A DNA stretch of 33,677 bases from CAYVKM01 sp964452045 (lineage in GTDB: Bacteria > Calditrichota > Calditrichia > RBG-13-44-9), in assembly GCA_964452045.1 (NCBI GenBank), contig CAYVKM010000036.1:1-33677 (forward strand). Direction: 5' to 3'. Below, one piece after another: positions 33,528-33,677 of the stretch. Each line of letters opens with the position of its first letter. The stretch's first letter is position 1. The notes under the pieces were generated by a model, which had not been told where the DNA came from, made no database searches, and was given only the letters and a program-made list of their open reading frames with translations. A program made the translations under genes and the position numbers.

Positions 33528-33677
33528 CTATTTTCCCAATGGGATTATGATACCGGTCATTAGTTTTAAACCTTTATTCTTAAATTTATCATTTTTCTCG
33601 AATGGCAGTTCAATGAGTTCATTATCTCCCAATCCAAATTCCATAACCCCTTCTTTCACCAGATTAGTTATTCCGAA
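33528..33677 (-). CDS. C-terminal end of an unidentified protein (partial)
   Basis: A leftward reading frame is open from the right edge to a TAG at 33528-33530, giving the last 49 residues of a protein. It contains VMEFGLGDNELIELPFEKN and ends GLKLMTGIIIPLGK. The reading is free of stops and has the codon look of its neighbours, and it ends 63 nt before the TonB receptor gene in the same direction, so it is probably the preceding gene of the same operon. The alternating pattern suggests beta strands. It is too short to identify; a FecR-like regulator or an outer-membrane protein are guesses only. Confidence 0.6.
   Translation of the reverse strand, partial: FGITNLVKEGVMEFGLGDNELIELPFEKNDKFKNKGLKLMTGIIIPLGK

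Noticed and set aside
1..33677. CRISPR arrays, tRNA or rRNA genes, insertion-sequence transposases, phage genes
   Set aside because: I looked on both strands and found no regularly spaced direct repeats, no cloverleaf or rRNA core sequence, and no transposase, integrase or phage structural protein.

Overview
The window looks like a metagenome-assembled contig from a Gram-negative, outer-membrane-bearing bacterium of the FCB superphylum, most likely outside Bacteroidetes proper (a Calditrichota/KSB1-like or Ignavibacteria-like lineage). The reasons are a TonB receptor with STN and carboxypeptidase-like repeats next to a DUF4249 lipoprotein, DUF3857 transglutaminases, an M2-type metallopeptidase, moderate GC, and frequent clear Shine-Dalgarno sites (GGAGG), which are rare in true Bacteroidetes. 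The taxonomic call is inference. A run of exactly 100 N inside rpiA (7747-7846) marks a scaffolding gap.

Layout. 1-7145 (all leftward): the 5' part of an M28/carboxypeptidase Q-like peptidase, the sucA-sucB pair of the 2-oxoglutarate dehydrogenase complex with an intrinsic terminator, and an M2-type peptidase with its own terminator. 7463-8960 (rightward): rpiA, broken by the gap, and an FNR-like flavoprotein. 9033-10251 (leftward): a STAS protein with an odd phosphosite, a cysteine-rich unknown and a 60-aa protein. 10492-11872 (rightward): a DinB-like protein and an exported alpha/beta hydrolase. 12207-14509 (rightward): three tightly packed genes that read as PilV-, PilW- and PilX-like pseudopilins but have no prepilin leader. 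14757-20546 (rightward): bacterioferritin, a DUF1893 protein, a hotdog thioesterase, a two-helix protein with an internal GSY-FS repeat, a lone molbindin, a DUF2235 lipase-like protein, an M20 peptidase and an AT-rich exported orphan. 20590-22459: a divergent cluster of a small membrane protein, an ECF sigma factor and its zinc-type anti-sigma factor. 22625-25124: an MFS exporter and, convergent to it, a Gfo/Idh/MocA oxidoreductase. 25453-33677 (leftward): two tandem exported DUF3857/transglutaminase proteins, a DUF4249 lipoprotein, its TonB-dependent receptor and the C-terminal tail of one more gene.

The most rewarding signals are: (i) an identical bipartite motif, TGCAACATTTT-N10-CTGTC, in sense orientation upstream of both the ECF sigma gene and the divergent membrane-protein gene, which looks like the sigma factor's own promoter and defines a small regulon; (ii) the leaderless pseudopilin-like trio; (iii) the tandem transglutaminase pair, where one member keeps Cys-His-Asp and the other has lost all three; and (iv) a dispersed family of intergenic inverted repeats that begin GTCAT and end ATGAC, with at least three full and two partial copies.
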